Shown here: piece after piece, positions 48,700 to 58,592 of the stretch | How positions within the stretch are numbered: the stretch's first letter is position 1 | Layout of the letters: every line of letters begins with the position of its first letter | NCBI RefSeq assembly: GCF_039530225.1 | Contig: NZ_BAAAOH010000001.1 | Span: 2,728,001 to 2,792,000 of the forward strand | Reading direction: 5' to 3' | Length of the DNA stretch: 64,000 nt | From: Microbacterium pumilum | GTDB taxonomy: Bacteria > Actinomycetota > Actinomycetes > Actinomycetales > Microbacteriaceae | Made by a program: the position numbers and the translations under genes | Notes under the pieces: model-generated | Told to the model about the DNA's origin: nothing | Databases searched by the model: none | What the model saw: the letters and a program-made list of their open reading frames with translations, nothing else

Positions 48700-48705
48700 A
48701 TCCTA
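48700..48705 (-). promoter_or_regulatory. Candidate -10 box of rel
   Basis: TAGGAT on the minus strand, giving a leader of about 24 bases that includes the purine-rich ribosome site. Confidence 0.45.
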
Positions 48706-48745
48706 CGCCGCGTGAGAGGTGCCCTTCGCCGGGCCGGCGTGCCGG

Positions 48746-49738
48746 TCAGGCGGGTGTGCCCGCCAGCGCGCGAGCGGCAAGCACTCGCTGGTCGCGCGCC
48801 TTGATCGGGGGCTCGTTTTCGCGCAGCAGCGAGTACAGCGGCGCGGCCACGAAGATCGTCGAGTATGCCGCGACGATCGTTCCGACGAAGATCGCCAGCG
48901 AAAGGTCTGTCAGCGTCTGCGCGCCGACCCAGATCACGCCGATGAACAGGATCGCTCCGGTCGGCAGGACGGCCACGATCGTCGTGTTGATCGACCGGAT
49001 CAGCGTCTGATTGACCGCGAGGTTCACCGAACCGCCGAACGTGCGACCCGACACTTCGCCGTCCTCGCTCGTATTCTCCCGGATCTTGTCGAACACGACG
49101 GTCGTGTCGTACAGCGCGTACGACAGGATCGTCAGGAATCCGATGACCGCGGCCGGTGAGATCTCGAACCCGAACAGCGCGTACACGCCGATCGTGATCA
49201 CCAGCACGTCGATCAGGCCGATGATCGCGGAGACCGACATCTTCCAGGTGCGGAAGTACAGCGCCAGGATGAGGAAGGTCAGTGCGAGGAAGATCGCGAG
49301 TCCCCACAGCGACTGCCGCGTCACGTCGGCTCCCCAGCTGGGGCCGATGAACGACGCGCTCACCTGGTCGGTGGGAACGTTGTATGCCTCGGCGAGCGCG
49401 GCAGAGACCTCGCGGGTCTCGGCATCCGTCATCTGGGTCGTCTGCACGCGGACGGTGTCGGTGCCGACAGTCACGACCTTGGTCGTCGAATCAGGGACGA
49501 CGGACTGGACGGCATCGGTCGCGATGGTCTGGTCGGTCGTCTCGACGCCGCTCACCGTGAACTGCGAGCCACCGGTGAACTCGATCGAGAACTGGATCGG
49601 ACGGAAGAGCGGCACCAGCGCCGAGCCGATCACGAGGATCGCGGCGATCAGGAACCACAGGCGACGACGGCCCACGAAGGGGAACGAGGTCTTGCCGGTG
49701 TAGAGGTCGTTGCCGAGCTGGCTCATGGAGCGTGCCAT
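48746..49738 (-). CDS. secF: Protein translocase subunit SecF
   Basis: Works with SecD to drive late preprotein translocation with the proton gradient. 330 residues, six membrane helices: one near 28-48, then a periplasmic domain with FTGGSQF, then five clustered helices. The ATG at 49738 overlaps the secD stop as TGATG. SecYEG is not in this window. Confidence 0.95.
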   Translation of the reverse strand: MARSMSQLGNDLYTGKTSFPFVGRRRLWFLIAAILVIGSALVPLFRPIQFSIEFTGGSQFTVSGVETTDQTIATDAVQSVVPDSTTKVVTVGTDTVRVQTTQMTDAETREVSAALAEAYNVPTDQVSASFIGPSWGADVTRQSLWGLAIFLALTFLILALYFRTWKMSVSAIIGLIDVLVITIGVYALFGFEISPAAVIGFLTILSYALYDTTVVFDKIRENTSEDGEVSGRTFGGSVNLAVNQTLIRSINTTIVAVLPTGAILFIGVIWVGAQTLTDLSLAIFVGTIVAAYSTIFVAAPLYSLLRENEPPIKARDQRVLAARALAGTPA

Positions 49739-51471
49739 CAGTCGTCTCCCTCCTTGGCGGTCGTGCCGGGTTTGGACTTGTCCGTCGTCGCGCCGGCGAG
49801 CTCCGCCTGCTTGCGCTCTGCGATCGTCTGACGGCGAACCGCCTCACCGCGGGACTTGCCCGTACGGCGGCCCGCGGCGGTGGTCGTCTGCGCTACGGGC
49901 GCGCGGAACTGCGCACGACCGCGGTAGACGGCGCCGAGGGCGACGGGATCGAGGCCGGACAGCGGATGCCCGGAGCCGAAGAACTTGGTGCGCGCGAGCA
50001 GCTGGAGCACCGGGTGGGTGAACAGGATGAAGATCAGCACGTCGATGGCCGTCGTGAGTCCGAGGGTGAACGCGAAGCCCTTCACGGTCGCATCCGCGAG
50101 GATGTAGAGCACCACCGCCGCGAGGATGTTGATCGACTTCGAGATGTAGATCGTCCGCTTGGCGCGACCCCAGCCGTCCTCGACGGCGCTCGTGATCGAC
50201 TTGCCGTCGCGGAGCTCGTCTCGTATTCGCTCGAAGTACACGATGAACGAGTCCGCCGTGAAGCCGATGGTGACGATGAGGCCCGCGACGCCGGCGAGCG
50301 ACAGGCGGAAGCCCATGCGCCACGCGAGTATGCAGAGCGTGAGGTAGGTGAGCACCGCCATCACGATGAGCGACGCGATGATGATGAAGCCGAGCGCGCG
50401 ATAGACGATGAGCGAGTAGAGCGCGACGAGTGCCAGACCGATGAGGCCGGCGATCACGCCGATCGCGAGCTGCTGCGACCCGAGCGTGGCTGAGATCGAG
50501 TTGGAGCTCTCGACGGTGAAGCTCAGCGGCAGCGCGCCGTACTTGAGCTGGTCTGCGAGCGTCTTCGAGCTCTCCTGCGTGAAGCTGCCCGTGATGCTGG
50601 GGTCTCCGCCGAGGATGATCGCGTTCATGGAGGGCGCCGAGAGCACCGAGCCGTCGAGCACGAAGGCGAACTGGTTGCGCGGCGAGTCGGCGCCGTACAG
50701 GCGCTGGCTGATCTCGCCGAAGGTCTTGGTGCCCTCGTCGTCGAAGCGGAGGTTGACCGCCCACTGGCCGCTGTTCTGCTCGAGGCCGAAGGATGCGTCG
50801 TCGATGGACGAACCGTCGAGCTCGACCGGGCCGAGGATGTACTTCGCGGTGCCGTTCACGTCACACGTGACGAGCGGCTCGTTGGTCGGCTCGGCGGCCG
50901 GGTTGTTGTCGGGGTTCGCGCAGTCGTACGCGAGGAACTCGGCCTGCAGTGCGGGCGTGATCCATGCAAGGTCGCTGCCGTCCGTCGGCGTTGCCGTCGG
51001 CGTCGCGACGAGCGTCGGATCGGGCGTCGGGTAGGGAGTCTCCTTGCCGTCCTCACCCACGAACGAGGTGGCCGGAGCGGCGGTGAAGAGCACCGCGCGC
51101 AGCTGGAGCTGCGCGGAGGCCTCGATGCGGTTGCGGGTCTCTTCGTCTGCCTGACCCGGGATCTGCACGACGATCTGGTTGCCTGACTGCGTCGTCACGT
51201 CGGCCTCGCCGACACCCGACGCATCGACGCGCTGGCGGATGATCGTGACGGCCTGATCCATCTGCTCGGTCGTCGGCGGCACACCGTCTTCGGTCTGCGC
51301 CTCGAGGATGATCTGCGTACCGCCCTGGAGGTCGAGGGCGAGCGAAGGAGCCCACGAACTCTGCTGGAAGACGTAGACGCCCAGGGCGTTGATGCCGGCC
51401 AGGAGGGCCGTGATCACGAGGAGGCCGGTCAGCGCGCGCCAGGCATGCCGGACGGGGGTGGATGTCGCCAC
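49738..51471 (-). CDS. secD: Protein translocase subunit SecD
   Basis: Partner of SecF. 577 residues with an N-terminal helix (about 13-33), the P1 region opening with LDLQGGTQIILEA, and five helices at 345-510. The FTADSFIVYFERIRDE segment is characteristic. After about 520 it carries a 55-residue basic, Lys/Arg/Thr-rich tail with no fold, typical of actinobacterial SecD. GTG 51471 has only a weak ribosome site. It follows yajC by 40 bases. Confidence 0.95.
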   Translation of the reverse strand: MATSTPVRHAWRALTGLLVITALLAGINALGVYVFQQSSWAPSLALDLQGGTQIILEAQTEDGVPPTTEQMDQAVTIIRQRVDASGVGEADVTTQSGNQIVVQIPGQADEETRNRIEASAQLQLRAVLFTAAPATSFVGEDGKETPYPTPDPTLVATPTATPTDGSDLAWITPALQAEFLAYDCANPDNNPAAEPTNEPLVTCDVNGTAKYILGPVELDGSSIDDASFGLEQNSGQWAVNLRFDDEGTKTFGEISQRLYGADSPRNQFAFVLDGSVLSAPSMNAIILGGDPSITGSFTQESSKTLADQLKYGALPLSFTVESSNSISATLGSQQLAIGVIAGLIGLALVALYSLIVYRALGFIIIASLIVMAVLTYLTLCILAWRMGFRLSLAGVAGLIVTIGFTADSFIVYFERIRDELRDGKSITSAVEDGWGRAKRTIYISKSINILAAVVLYILADATVKGFAFTLGLTTAIDVLIFILFTHPVLQLLARTKFFGSGHPLSGLDPVALGAVYRGRAQFRAPVAQTTTAAGRRTGKSRGEAVRRQTIAERKQAELAGATTDKSKPGTTAKEGDD

Positions 51472-51511
51472 GAAAGGTCAGCTTTCTGAGGGTGCCGAGC
51501 AGGCAGGAAGG

Positions 51512-51946
51512 TCAGGCCTGCGGCTTCGAACCGGACTCGGGCTCGGGGTCGGTGGTGTCGCTCACGATCTGACGGCTGTCTTCCGCGACATCCTCGACGT
51601 AACCCTCTTCGGTCGCCTCGTCGTCGGCGAGATCGTCTTCGGTGAAGGTGTCTTCGGTCGGGGTCACGACGCGGAGGATGGCCCCGCTGTGCACCTTGAT
51701 CTCGACACCGGGCGCCAGCTCGACGATGGCGGGCTGGTCGAGGTTGTCGGGGTCGTACGAGACGATCGTCCCGTAGAGCCCGCCCTGCAGGAGCACCTCG
51801 GCGCCGGGCACCGTCTGACGTGCCTTCGCCTCCTGCTCGAGCTTCTGCTTCGCCGTGCGACGACGCGAGCTCCAGAACATGAAGACCAGAAGTACGACGA
51901 GGAGAAGGATCAGGCCGTAGTTCTGGAAGAACGTCGCAATGTCCAT
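51512..51946 (-). CDS. yajC: Preprotein translocase subunit YajC
   Basis: Accessory subunit of the SecDF complex. 144 residues, with one membrane helix (about 10-30), the QGGLYGTIVSYD beta domain and an acidic C-terminal tail of about 45 residues. ATG 51946 has AAAGGTG about ten bases upstream. Lies between ruvB and secD. Confidence 0.93.
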   Translation of the reverse strand: MDIATFFQNYGLILLLVVLLVFMFWSSRRRTAKQKLEQEAKARQTVPGAEVLLQGGLYGTIVSYDPDNLDQPAIVELAPGVEIKVHSGAILRVVTPTEDTFTEDDLADDEATEEGYVEDVAEDSRQIVSDTTDPEPESGSKPQA

Positions 51947-52031
51947 GGCGGCGGGGCACCTTTCGGGTGAGGCACGCGCCACGACGGCGGCACTGCCTTG
52001 CAGGAGGGGGTTCGGCGAAAGCCTTCAGCGA

Positions 52032-53075
52032 TTATAGGTCATCGAATCTGAGCGCCGACTCGACGCGTGGCACGCCGAGGTGGGCGTACGCCTCGGGTGT
52101 GGCGATCCGACCGCGCGGCGTTCGTCCCATGAACCCTATGCGCACGAGATACGGCTCGACGACCGATTCGATCGTCTCGGGCTCCTCGCCCACCGCGACC
52201 GCCAGTGTGCCGAGACCCACCGGTCCACCTCGGAATCGGCGCACGAGCATGTCGAGCACGGCCCGGTCGAGGCGGTCGAGCCCGATCGAGTCGACGTCGT
52301 AGAGGCTGAGTGCGGCATCCACGGTCTCGGCATCCGCTTCCGCCGCTCCCGACCCGCTCGACGGGCCGTGCACGACGAGATAGTCCCTGACGCGGCGGAG
52401 CAGTCGGTTGGCGATGCGTGGTGTGCCGCGGGATCGGCGAGCGATCTCGGCTCGCGGCTCCGCGGGAACGCTCACGCCGAGCATCGCGGCGGAGCGCTTG
52501 AGCACGCGCTCGAGCTCTTCCGGCTCGTAGTACTCGAGGTGCGCCGTGAATCCGAAGCGATCTCGAAGCGGGTTCGGCAGAAGACCGGAACGGGTCGTCG
52601 CACCCACGAGGGTGAAGGGTGCGAGATCGAGCGGGATGCTGGTCGCCCCGGCGCCCTTCCCGACCATGATGTCGATGCGGAAGTCCTCCATCGCGAGGTA
52701 CAGCATCTCCTCCGCGGCGCGGGCCATGCGATGGACCTCGTCGATGAACAGCACCTCGCCCGGCGTCAGACTCGACAACAGGGCGGCGAGATCTCCGGCG
52801 TGCTGGATCGCGGGTCCGCTCGACAGACGGAGCGGCCGGTTGCTCTCATGGGCGACGATCATCGCGAGGGTCGTCTTGCCCAGTCCTGGCGGGCCCGAGA
52901 GCAGGATGTGGTCGGCAGGACGCTGCTGGATGCGCGCGGCATCCAGCAGCAGCTGCAGCTGTCCCCGCACCTTCTGCTGTCCGACGAACTCCGCGAGCGA
53001 GGTGGGTCGCAGGGCGCCCTCGATCGCGAGTTCGGTCTCATCGACGGGCTTGGCCGTCTCGCGCAGCTCATCCAC
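52032..53075 (-). CDS. ruvB: Holliday junction branch migration ATPase RuvB
   Basis: Hexameric motor that drives branch migration with RuvA. 347 residues: Walker [10 protein letters not shown] at 61-69, IDEVHR near 115, sensor ATTRSGLL and the winged-helix C-terminus [13 protein letters not shown] 53075 overlaps the ruvA end by eight bases. Confidence 0.96.
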   Translation of the reverse strand: MDELRETAKPVDETELAIEGALRPTSLAEFVGQQKVRGQLQLLLDAARIQQRPADHILLSGPPGLGKTTLAMIVAHESNRPLRLSSGPAIQHAGDLAALLSSLTPGEVLFIDEVHRMARAAEEMLYLAMEDFRIDIMVGKGAGATSIPLDLAPFTLVGATTRSGLLPNPLRDRFGFTAHLEYYEPEELERVLKRSAAMLGVSVPAEPRAEIARRSRGTPRIANRLLRRVRDYLVVHGPSSGSGAAEADAETVDAALSLYDVDSIGLDRLDRAVLDMLVRRFRGGPVGLGTLAVAVGEEPETIESVVEPYLVRIGFMGRTPRGRIATPEAYAHLGVPRVESALRFDDL

Positions 53076-53688
53076 TGACGGACTCCTTGCGCGCCGGGCC
53101 GAGCGCTGCCAGCGTCAGGCGCAGCAGGGCAGGTACCGAGGCGCGATCGGCGTCGCCGGCGTCCGCGGCGACCGACTCCAGTGCCTCCGTGGCGGTGCGT
53201 TCCGACCAGCCCAGCCCGACCAGTGCCTGGACGACCTGCACCGAGACCATCGGCGTCGAGACGCGGCTGGATGATGCGCCGGACGATGGAGCCTGGATCT
53301 TGCCGGCGAGCTGGACCACGATCAGCTTGGCTGTCTTCGGCCCGATCCCCGATACGCGACGGAACGGCGCGTCGTCGTCGGCCGTGACGGCATCGGCGAT
53401 CTGCGAGACCGTGAGCGTCGAAAGGACGCCGAGTGCCGATTTGGGTCCGACGCCGGTGACCCCGAGCAGCTGGGTGAAGACCTGCAGCTCATCGCGGGAC
53501 TCGAAGCCGAACAGCGACAGCGCGTCCTCACGCACGATGAGGCTGGTGTGCAGCGTCACGGAGTCGCCGACGTGCGTCGCCCTGGCGACCTGCGAGGTCA
53601 CGGCGACGGCGAGTCCGACTCCGCCCACCTCGACCACCACCGAGTCCACGTCGACATGCACGGCGGTGCCGCGGACTGAAGAGATCAT
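53068..53688 (-). CDS. ruvA: Holliday junction-binding protein RuvA
   Basis: Binds the junction as a tetramer and loads RuvB. 206 residues: N-terminal OB domain, two helix-hairpin-helix motifs ([14 protein letters not shown] and [13 protein letters not shown]) and a C-terminal RuvB-binding domain ([18 protein letters not shown]). ATG at 53688. Confidence 0.95.
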   Translation of the reverse strand: MISSVRGTAVHVDVDSVVVEVGGVGLAVAVTSQVARATHVGDSVTLHTSLIVREDALSLFGFESRDELQVFTQLLGVTGVGPKSALGVLSTLTVSQIADAVTADDDAPFRRVSGIGPKTAKLIVVQLAGKIQAPSSGASSSRVSTPMVSVQVVQALVGLGWSERTATEALESVAADAGDADRASVPALLRLTLAALGPARKESVSG

Positions 53689-53733
53689 GCTGGGAGCCTA
53701 CGGTCCGTTCGCAGGTTTGTTCGAGCGACACGC

Positions 53734-54309
53734 TCACCGTCGCGCGAGCCGCTCCGCATCCGCCCACGCGCGCTGGGCGGGCGTCAGGGGACCGGATGCC
53801 GCCGCCACCGGACCGCCGCGCCAGGCGTGGCACAGCGCGAGCGCGAGAGCATCGGCGGCGTCGGCCGGCTTCGGGACCTCATCCAGGCGCAGGATGCGGG
53901 CGACCATCGCCTGGACCTGCCGCTTGTCGGCCGCGCCGTAACCGGTGATCGCCGCTTTGATCTCGGTCGGCGTGTGGGTCGCGGCCGGAAGCCCGCGCTC
54001 GCCCGCCACGAGCAGCGCGATGCCGCTCGCCTGCGCCGTGCCCATGACGGTCTGGCGGTTGTGCTGCGCGAAGACGCGCTCCACGGCGACGACCGCCGGA
54101 CCGTGATCATCGATGACCGCGCGAAGGCCCGCCGCGATCGAAGCCAGCCGGCGCTCGATCGGGTCGCCGTGGTCGGACCGCAGCACGCCGACGTACACGA
54201 GCGTCGCAGAACGGTCGGGGGCCACATCCACCACCCCGACGCCGCACCGGGTCAGTCCGGGGTCGATCCCGAGCACTCGGAGCGCACCGCGTGCAGGTTT
54301 GGAAGGCAC
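53734..54309 (-). CDS. ruvC: Crossover junction endodeoxyribonuclease RuvC
   Basis: Resolves Holliday junctions. 191 residues, RNase H fold. Asp16 in LGIDPGLTRCG is the first catalytic acid, Glu near 77 in VERVFAQHNRQT the second, and DAADALA near 150 the last. GTG 54309 has TAGCCT exactly six bases upstream and no Shine-Dalgarno sequence. The ruvC-ruvA-ruvB order is standard. Confidence 0.95.
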   Translation of the reverse strand: MPSKPARGALRVLGIDPGLTRCGVGVVDVAPDRSATLVYVGVLRSDHGDPIERRLASIAAGLRAVIDDHGPAVVAVERVFAQHNRQTVMGTAQASGIALLVAGERGLPAATHTPTEIKAAITGYGAADKRQVQAMVARILRLDEVPKPADAADALALALCHAWRGGPVAAASGPLTPAQRAWADAERLARR

Positions 54310-54315
54310 TCCCCC

Positions 54316-54321
54316 AGGCTA
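54316..54321 (-). promoter_or_regulatory. -10 box of ruvCAB
   Basis: TAGCCT on the minus strand, six bases before the ruvC GTG; predicts a leaderless message separate from yebC. Confidence 0.5.
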
Positions 54322-54373
54322 GGTGCGGGCGCGCGGCTGGACGCCGAGGCGCGCCCGGCCCCGGCGGCGAGGG

Positions 54374-55135
54374 CTACTCGTCGTCGTCCTCGAGTTCGGC
54401 CTGCACCTCGGGCGTGAGGTCGAAGTTGCTGTAGACGTTCTGAACGTCGTCGCTGTCTTCGAGCGCGTCGATGAGCCGGAACACCTTGCGGGCGGTGTCG
54501 GCATCGACCTCGACCTTGAGCGAGGGAACGAACTCGACGTCGGCGGATTCGTAGTCGATGTCGGCCGCTTGCAATGCCGAGCGCACCTTGACGAGGTCGG
54601 ATGCCTCGGTGATCACCTCGAAGCCCTGCGCGTGCGGCTCGATCTCCTCGGCGCCGGCCTCGAGGACCGCCAGCATCACGTCGTCTTCGCTGGTGCCTTC
54701 GCCGCCGACGACGATCACGCCCTTGCGGGAGAAGTTGTACGCCACGCTGCCGGGATCCGCCATGGTGCCGCCGTTGCGGGTCATGAGCGTGCGCACCTCT
54801 GCGGCGGCGCGGTTCTTGTTGTCGGTCAGACACTCGATGAGCAGTGCGACGCCGTGCGGCCCATAGCCCTCGTACATGATCGTCGTGTACTCGATGGACT
54901 CGCCGGTGAGGCCCGCGCCGCGCTTGATCGCGCGATCGATGTTGTCATTGGGCACCGACGTCTTCTTGGCCTTCTGAACGGCGTCCTGCAGCGTCGGGTT
55001 GCCGGCCATGTCGGCGCCGCCCATCTTGGCTGCGACTTCGATGTTCTTGATGAGCTTGGCGAACGACTTGGCTCGGCGGCCGTCGATGACGGCTTTCTTG
55101 TGCTTGGTGGTGGCCCACTTGGAATGACCGGACAT
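54374..55135 (-). CDS. yebC: YebC/PmpR-family regulatory protein
   Basis: 253 residues. N-terminal [20 protein letters not shown] is the family signature, and the three-domain acidic fold is complete. YebC proteins are described as transcription regulators, and some relieve ribosome stalling at prolines. ATG 55135 is chosen because GAGGAGG lies eight bases upstream; the GTG two codons earlier is too close. It usually neighbours pdxT; here a decarboxylase, a hemerythrin and a DUF1697 gene come between. Confidence 0.94.
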   Translation of the reverse strand: MSGHSKWATTKHKKAVIDGRRAKSFAKLIKNIEVAAKMGGADMAGNPTLQDAVQKAKKTSVPNDNIDRAIKRGAGLTGESIEYTTIMYEGYGPHGVALLIECLTDNKNRAAAEVRTLMTRNGGTMADPGSVAYNFSRKGVIVVGGEGTSEDDVMLAVLEAGAEEIEPHAQGFEVITEASDLVKVRSALQAADIDYESADVEFVPSLKVEVDADTARKVFRLIDALEDSDDVQNVYSNFDLTPEVQAELEDDDE

Positions 55136-55164
55136 CGGCACTGCCTCCTCGGTAGATCACTTCC

Positions 55165-55170
55165 ATTTTA
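55165..55170 (-). promoter_or_regulatory. Candidate -10 box of yebC
   Basis: TAAAAT on the minus strand, 29 bases before the ATG; a leader of about 22 bases includes the strong ribosome site. No clear -35. Confidence 0.45.
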
Positions 55171-55289
55171 CGGGAGTTCAGCACGTCGCCCGGTCTATGC
55201 GGGCGCCGGCCGGCGGCTGGTCCGCTCGCATCGGCCGCTCGAACGCACCGTCCTTGTCCGCCCTGTGCGTCGATGCCACACTGAGCCGC

Positions 55290-56657
55290 ATGGATGAGCG
55301 CGCCAGAGCGCTCGATGCTGCGCACCGAGCTGCCACCGACTTTCTCGCCAGCCTCCCCGATCGCCCGGTCTGGCCGCGCGCGACGCTCGACGAGATGGTG
55401 GGCGTCTTCGGCGGCGCGGTGCCCGATCAGGGGATGGACGCCGAGGCGGTCGTGGCCGAACTGGCTGCGAAGGCGGATCCGGGCCTCGTGGCGATCCCCG
55501 GTGGCCGGTTCTACGGCTTCGTGATCGGCGGCACCCTCCCGGCCGCCCTCGCCGTGGACTGGCTGGTCTCGGCCTGGGACCAGAACTCCGGGTCGAGCCT
55601 CGTGACGCCGACCACCGTCGCGCTCGAGCGCATCGCCGGTGACTGGATCCTCGAACTGCTGGGGCTTCCGGCATCCGCATCGGTGGGATTCGTCACGGGC
55701 GCCCAGGTCTCGAACTTCACCTGTCTCGCGGTCGCACGGCGGGCGACGCTCGCACGCCTCGGATGGAACCTGAACGAGCGCGGCGCCCGTGGCGCGCCCG
55801 AGGTGCGGCTGGTGGTCGGGGAGCACCGGCACGGCTCCATCGACCGCGCGGGGCGATTCCTCGGCTTGGGCAGCGATGACCTCGACACGGTCGCGGCCGA
55901 CGGCGCAGGGCGGATGAAGCCGGAGGCGCTCGAGGGCGCGCTCGCCGGCATCCAGCCCGGCCACGCCATCGTCTGCCTGCAGGCCGGAGAGGTTCACACC
56001 GGCGCTTTCGACCCGTTCGCGGAGCTCATCCCGCTGGCGCGCGCGCACGGTGCATGGGTGCACGTCGACGGCGCGTTCGGGCTGTGGGCCGCGGCATCCC
56101 CCGCCCTTCGCCCGCTCATGGCGGGCGCCGAAGAAGCGGACTCGTGGACCACCGACGCCCACAAGACGCTCAACGTCCCCTACGACTGCGGGATGGCGAT
56201 CGTTCGCGATCCCGCGGATTCGATCGCGATGTTCCGCACCGGTGGCGACTACCTCGTGTACACGGGGCTGGACCCGTGGGATATCAGCCCGGAGCTGTCG
56301 AGGCGGGCACGCGGGGTGCCCGTCTGGGCCGCGCTGCGCAGCCTCGGCCGGAGCGGCGTCGTCGAGCTGGTCGACCGCCTGCACGCGAACGCCGCCGCGA
56401 TGGCGGCGGGCCTCGCCGACATCCCGGGCGTCACCGTCGTGAACGAGGTGCCGTATACGCAGGTGATGTTCCGGCTCGATGACGACGACGCGACGCGAAC
56501 GCTCGGCGCCGACATCCTCGAGGAGGGGACGGCGGTCGTCACCGGCGCCGAGTGGGATGGTCACGCGGTGCTGCGCTGCTCGATGTCATCGTGGGTGACG
56601 TCGCCGGACGACATCGAGCGCACCCTCGCCGCGATACGCCGGCTCGTCGCGGCCTAG
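55290..56657 (+). CDS. PLP-dependent decarboxylase (group II aromatic/glutamate decarboxylase-like)
   Basis: 455 residues of the group II pyridoxal-dependent decarboxylase family. The PLP lysine is Lys292 in TDAHKTLN and the cofactor aspartate is Asp260 in VHVDGAFG. TGAQVSNFTCLAVAR binds the phosphate. Substrate cannot be read from the sequence; related actinobacterial proteins are annotated as aspartate/aromatic amino-acid decarboxylases. ATG 55290 lacks a Shine-Dalgarno sequence and has CACACT seven bases upstream, as in the AbiEi-like gene. It stands alone, divergent from yebC. Confidence 0.87.
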   Translation: MDERARALDAAHRAATDFLASLPDRPVWPRATLDEMVGVFGGAVPDQGMDAEAVVAELAAKADPGLVAIPGGRFYGFVIGGTLPAALAVDWLVSAWDQNSGSSLVTPTTVALERIAGDWILELLGLPASASVGFVTGAQVSNFTCLAVARRATLARLGWNLNERGARGAPEVRLVVGEHRHGSIDRAGRFLGLGSDDLDTVAADGAGRMKPEALEGALAGIQPGHAIVCLQAGEVHTGAFDPFAELIPLARAHGAWVHVDGAFGLWAAASPALRPLMAGAEEADSWTTDAHKTLNVPYDCGMAIVRDPADSIAMFRTGGDYLVYTGLDPWDISPELSRRARGVPVWAALRSLGRSGVVELVDRLHANAAAMAAGLADIPGVTVVNEVPYTQVMFRLDDDDATRTLGADILEEGTAVVTGAEWDGHAVLRCSMSSWVTSPDDIERTLAAIRRLVAA

Positions 56658-56681
56658 ACCTCGTCCGGAGGACGTGGCCGC

Positions 56682-57368
56682 TCAGCGGGTGGGTCTCAGG
56701 TCGTGCATGATCCGCGCGTACTGACGACGCCCGACGAGCGCGTAGAGCACCTTGATCGGCAGCGGGACCTCCTTCTCCAGCTCCGCCCGCTCCGCGGGTG
56801 ACATGACCTCGAGGATCAAGCCGTAGAACATGAAGATCTGGGAGCGGTGGTAGGTCTTCTGCACGACCTCGCCCATCTCCTCCCACTCGGTCGCGGTGAT
56901 GACCTCTTCGATCACCGGGACGATGTGCTCCTCCTCAGCGTTCAGGTGCGCGCCGAGAACGCGAGCGATGTCGTCCAGCTTGTCGCCCAGCGCCGTGGCG
57001 GTGTCGGGGCCGGGAGCCCTGCGCCATGCCTCGATGAGTTGGGGCGCGTCGTCGAGCAGGTGGGCGACATCCGCATGATCGCGCTTCATCGCGGCCACAT
57101 GGAGCGCGCACGCCGGCCGACGCCCCTCGAGGGTGTCCCAGAGATAGTCGTCCTCGAACCGGTGGTGATGATGAAGCGCGTCGTTGATGAGGGCGACGTT
57201 CTTCGCGATCGAGTCGATCCGGCGTCGATCATCGGCATCGGCATGCCGCACCGCGTCGGGGGCGAGCGCGTAGAGCCGCCGGAAGCTCTGATGTGCCAGC
57301 ACGAGATCGTTCGCATCGCAGAGCTTCGCGGGCGGCTGATCGCCGGTGGCGGGCATCGGAACGCTCAT
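56682..57368 (-). CDS. Hemerythrin-domain protein
   Basis: 228 residues. A four-helix bundle with the di-iron ligand pattern: His in VLAHQSF, the HHHHRFED stretch, His in KRDHADV, and HLNAEEEHIVP. Probably binds oxygen, NO or senses redox state. The C-terminal 70 residues are an extra helical segment. ATG 57368 has GAGGAG six bases upstream. Convergent with the decarboxylase, no terminator seen in the 24-base gap. Confidence 0.88.
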   Translation of the reverse strand: MSVPMPATGDQPPAKLCDANDLVLAHQSFRRLYALAPDAVRHADADDRRRIDSIAKNVALINDALHHHHRFEDDYLWDTLEGRRPACALHVAAMKRDHADVAHLLDDAPQLIEAWRRAPGPDTATALGDKLDDIARVLGAHLNAEEEHIVPVIEEVITATEWEEMGEVVQKTYHRSQIFMFYGLILEVMSPAERAELEKEVPLPIKVLYALVGRRQYARIMHDLRPTR

Positions 57369-57441
57369 CGAGTCTCCTCGTCGTCGATGGAGTGCGGATG
57401 CCGCGCAGGCTACAGCCGGCCGGATGCCCCGGGCAAGCGGG

Positions 57442-57978
57442 TCATGAGGCGATCTTGACGAGAGTCCGGAGGTTCCGGGTCGTGGTGGTCGCCTTGTATC
57501 GCGCTTTCGACAGCACCTTGGCGAACGGAGTGTCGGTCGAGGTGCCCTTGACGGGGTTCCAATAGATGACGCCGGGGCCTTCCGCCACCGGATCCACGTC
57601 CTTGTCGAAGACGTCCGCGGCGGCGATCACCTCGTCGCGGGTCTCGTCGTCGACGCAGAACACCACCCATGGCTGACGTGCATCCGCCCTCGCGTCGAAC
57701 GGGAACCTCTCGATCGCGTGCTCCAGTTCTGGCAGCGTCACGAGCACGATCCAGGCGTCGTAGTCGAAGCGCCCGCGGAGCGCCTTCTCGATCGCGGCTT
57801 TCAGCTTCTTGCGGGCGGATGCCGCATCCGCCGTCTCGAATCGGACGTTGCCGCTCGCGAGGAAGGTCCGCACCGCATCGAAGCCCAGCTCGTCTCGGAA
57901 GAGCGCCGCGAGGTCGGCGCTTCGGATCGTGATGCCGCCGACGTTCACTCCGCGGAGCAGCGCGACCCAGCACGTCAT
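57442..57978 (-). CDS. DUF1697-family protein
   Basis: 178 residues of unknown function. N-terminal WVALLRGVNVGG and the FLASGNVRFET patch are the DUF1697 signatures. ATG 57978 overlaps the pdxT stop as ATGA, so it is translated with vitamin B6 synthesis genes although no link to that pathway is known. The C-terminal end is basic (KARYKATTTTRNLRTL). Confidence 0.88.
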   Translation of the reverse strand: MTCWVALLRGVNVGGITIRSADLAALFRDELGFDAVRTFLASGNVRFETADAASARKKLKAAIEKALRGRFDYDAWIVLVTLPELEHAIERFPFDARADARQPWVVFCVDDETRDEVIAAADVFDKDVDPVAEGPGVIYWNPVKGTSTDTPFAKVLSKARYKATTTTRNLRTLVKIAS

Positions 57979-58592
57979 GCCGCCGAGCGTACCCGCCCGA
58001 GGAACCGCTCGTGGAAGCGCGTCTCGCCCGACACCTCGGGATGGAACGCGGTCGCGAGGATCGAGCCCTGCTCGACGGCCACGACTCCCCCGTCGGGGAG
58101 AGTCGCGATCGCCGTCGCCCGGTCGCCGACGCTGGTCACGAGCGGGGCGCGGATGAAGGTCGCGTGCACCGGACCGCCGTCGAAGCCGTCGACCTCCAGT
58201 TCGGTCTCGAACGAGTCGACCTGGCTGCCGAACGCGTTGCGCGCCACCACGATGTCGAGCCCGCCGAAGGTCTCCTGGCCGTCGATCGCGCCGGTGATCC
58301 GGTCGGCGAGCATGATCATGCCCGCGCATGTGCCGTATACCGGCATCCCCGCTGCGATCGCGGCGCGCACCGGCTCCTGCATGCCGAAGGCGCGCGAGAG
58401 CTTGTCGATCACGCTCGACTCGCCGCCGGGGATGACCAGGCCGTCGACGGCCGCGAGTTCAGACGGACGACGCACCAGGGACACCTCGGCGCCGAGGTTG
58501 CGCAGCACCAGCGCGTGCTCCCGCACGTCGCCCTGCAGTGCGAGGATGCCGACGTGCGGACGCCTCGGCAGACTCAGGGGGTTACCAGCCAC
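57975..58592 (-). CDS. pdxT: Pyridoxal 5'-phosphate synthase glutaminase subunit PdxT
   Basis: Releases ammonia from glutamine for PdxS. 205 residues with class I amidotransferase triad: Cys89 in YGTCAGMI, His183 and Glu185 in FHPEVSG; GGESS near 57 is the oxyanion-strand motif. GTG 58592 overlaps the pdxS stop by 11 bases. This is the DXP-independent vitamin B6 route. Confidence 0.94.
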   Translation of the reverse strand: MAGNPLSLPRRPHVGILALQGDVREHALVLRNLGAEVSLVRRPSELAAVDGLVIPGGESSVIDKLSRAFGMQEPVRAAIAAGMPVYGTCAGMIMLADRITGAIDGQETFGGLDIVVARNAFGSQVDSFETELEVDGFDGGPVHATFIRAPLVTSVGDRATAIATLPDGGVVAVEQGSILATAFHPEVSGETRFHERFLGRVRSAA

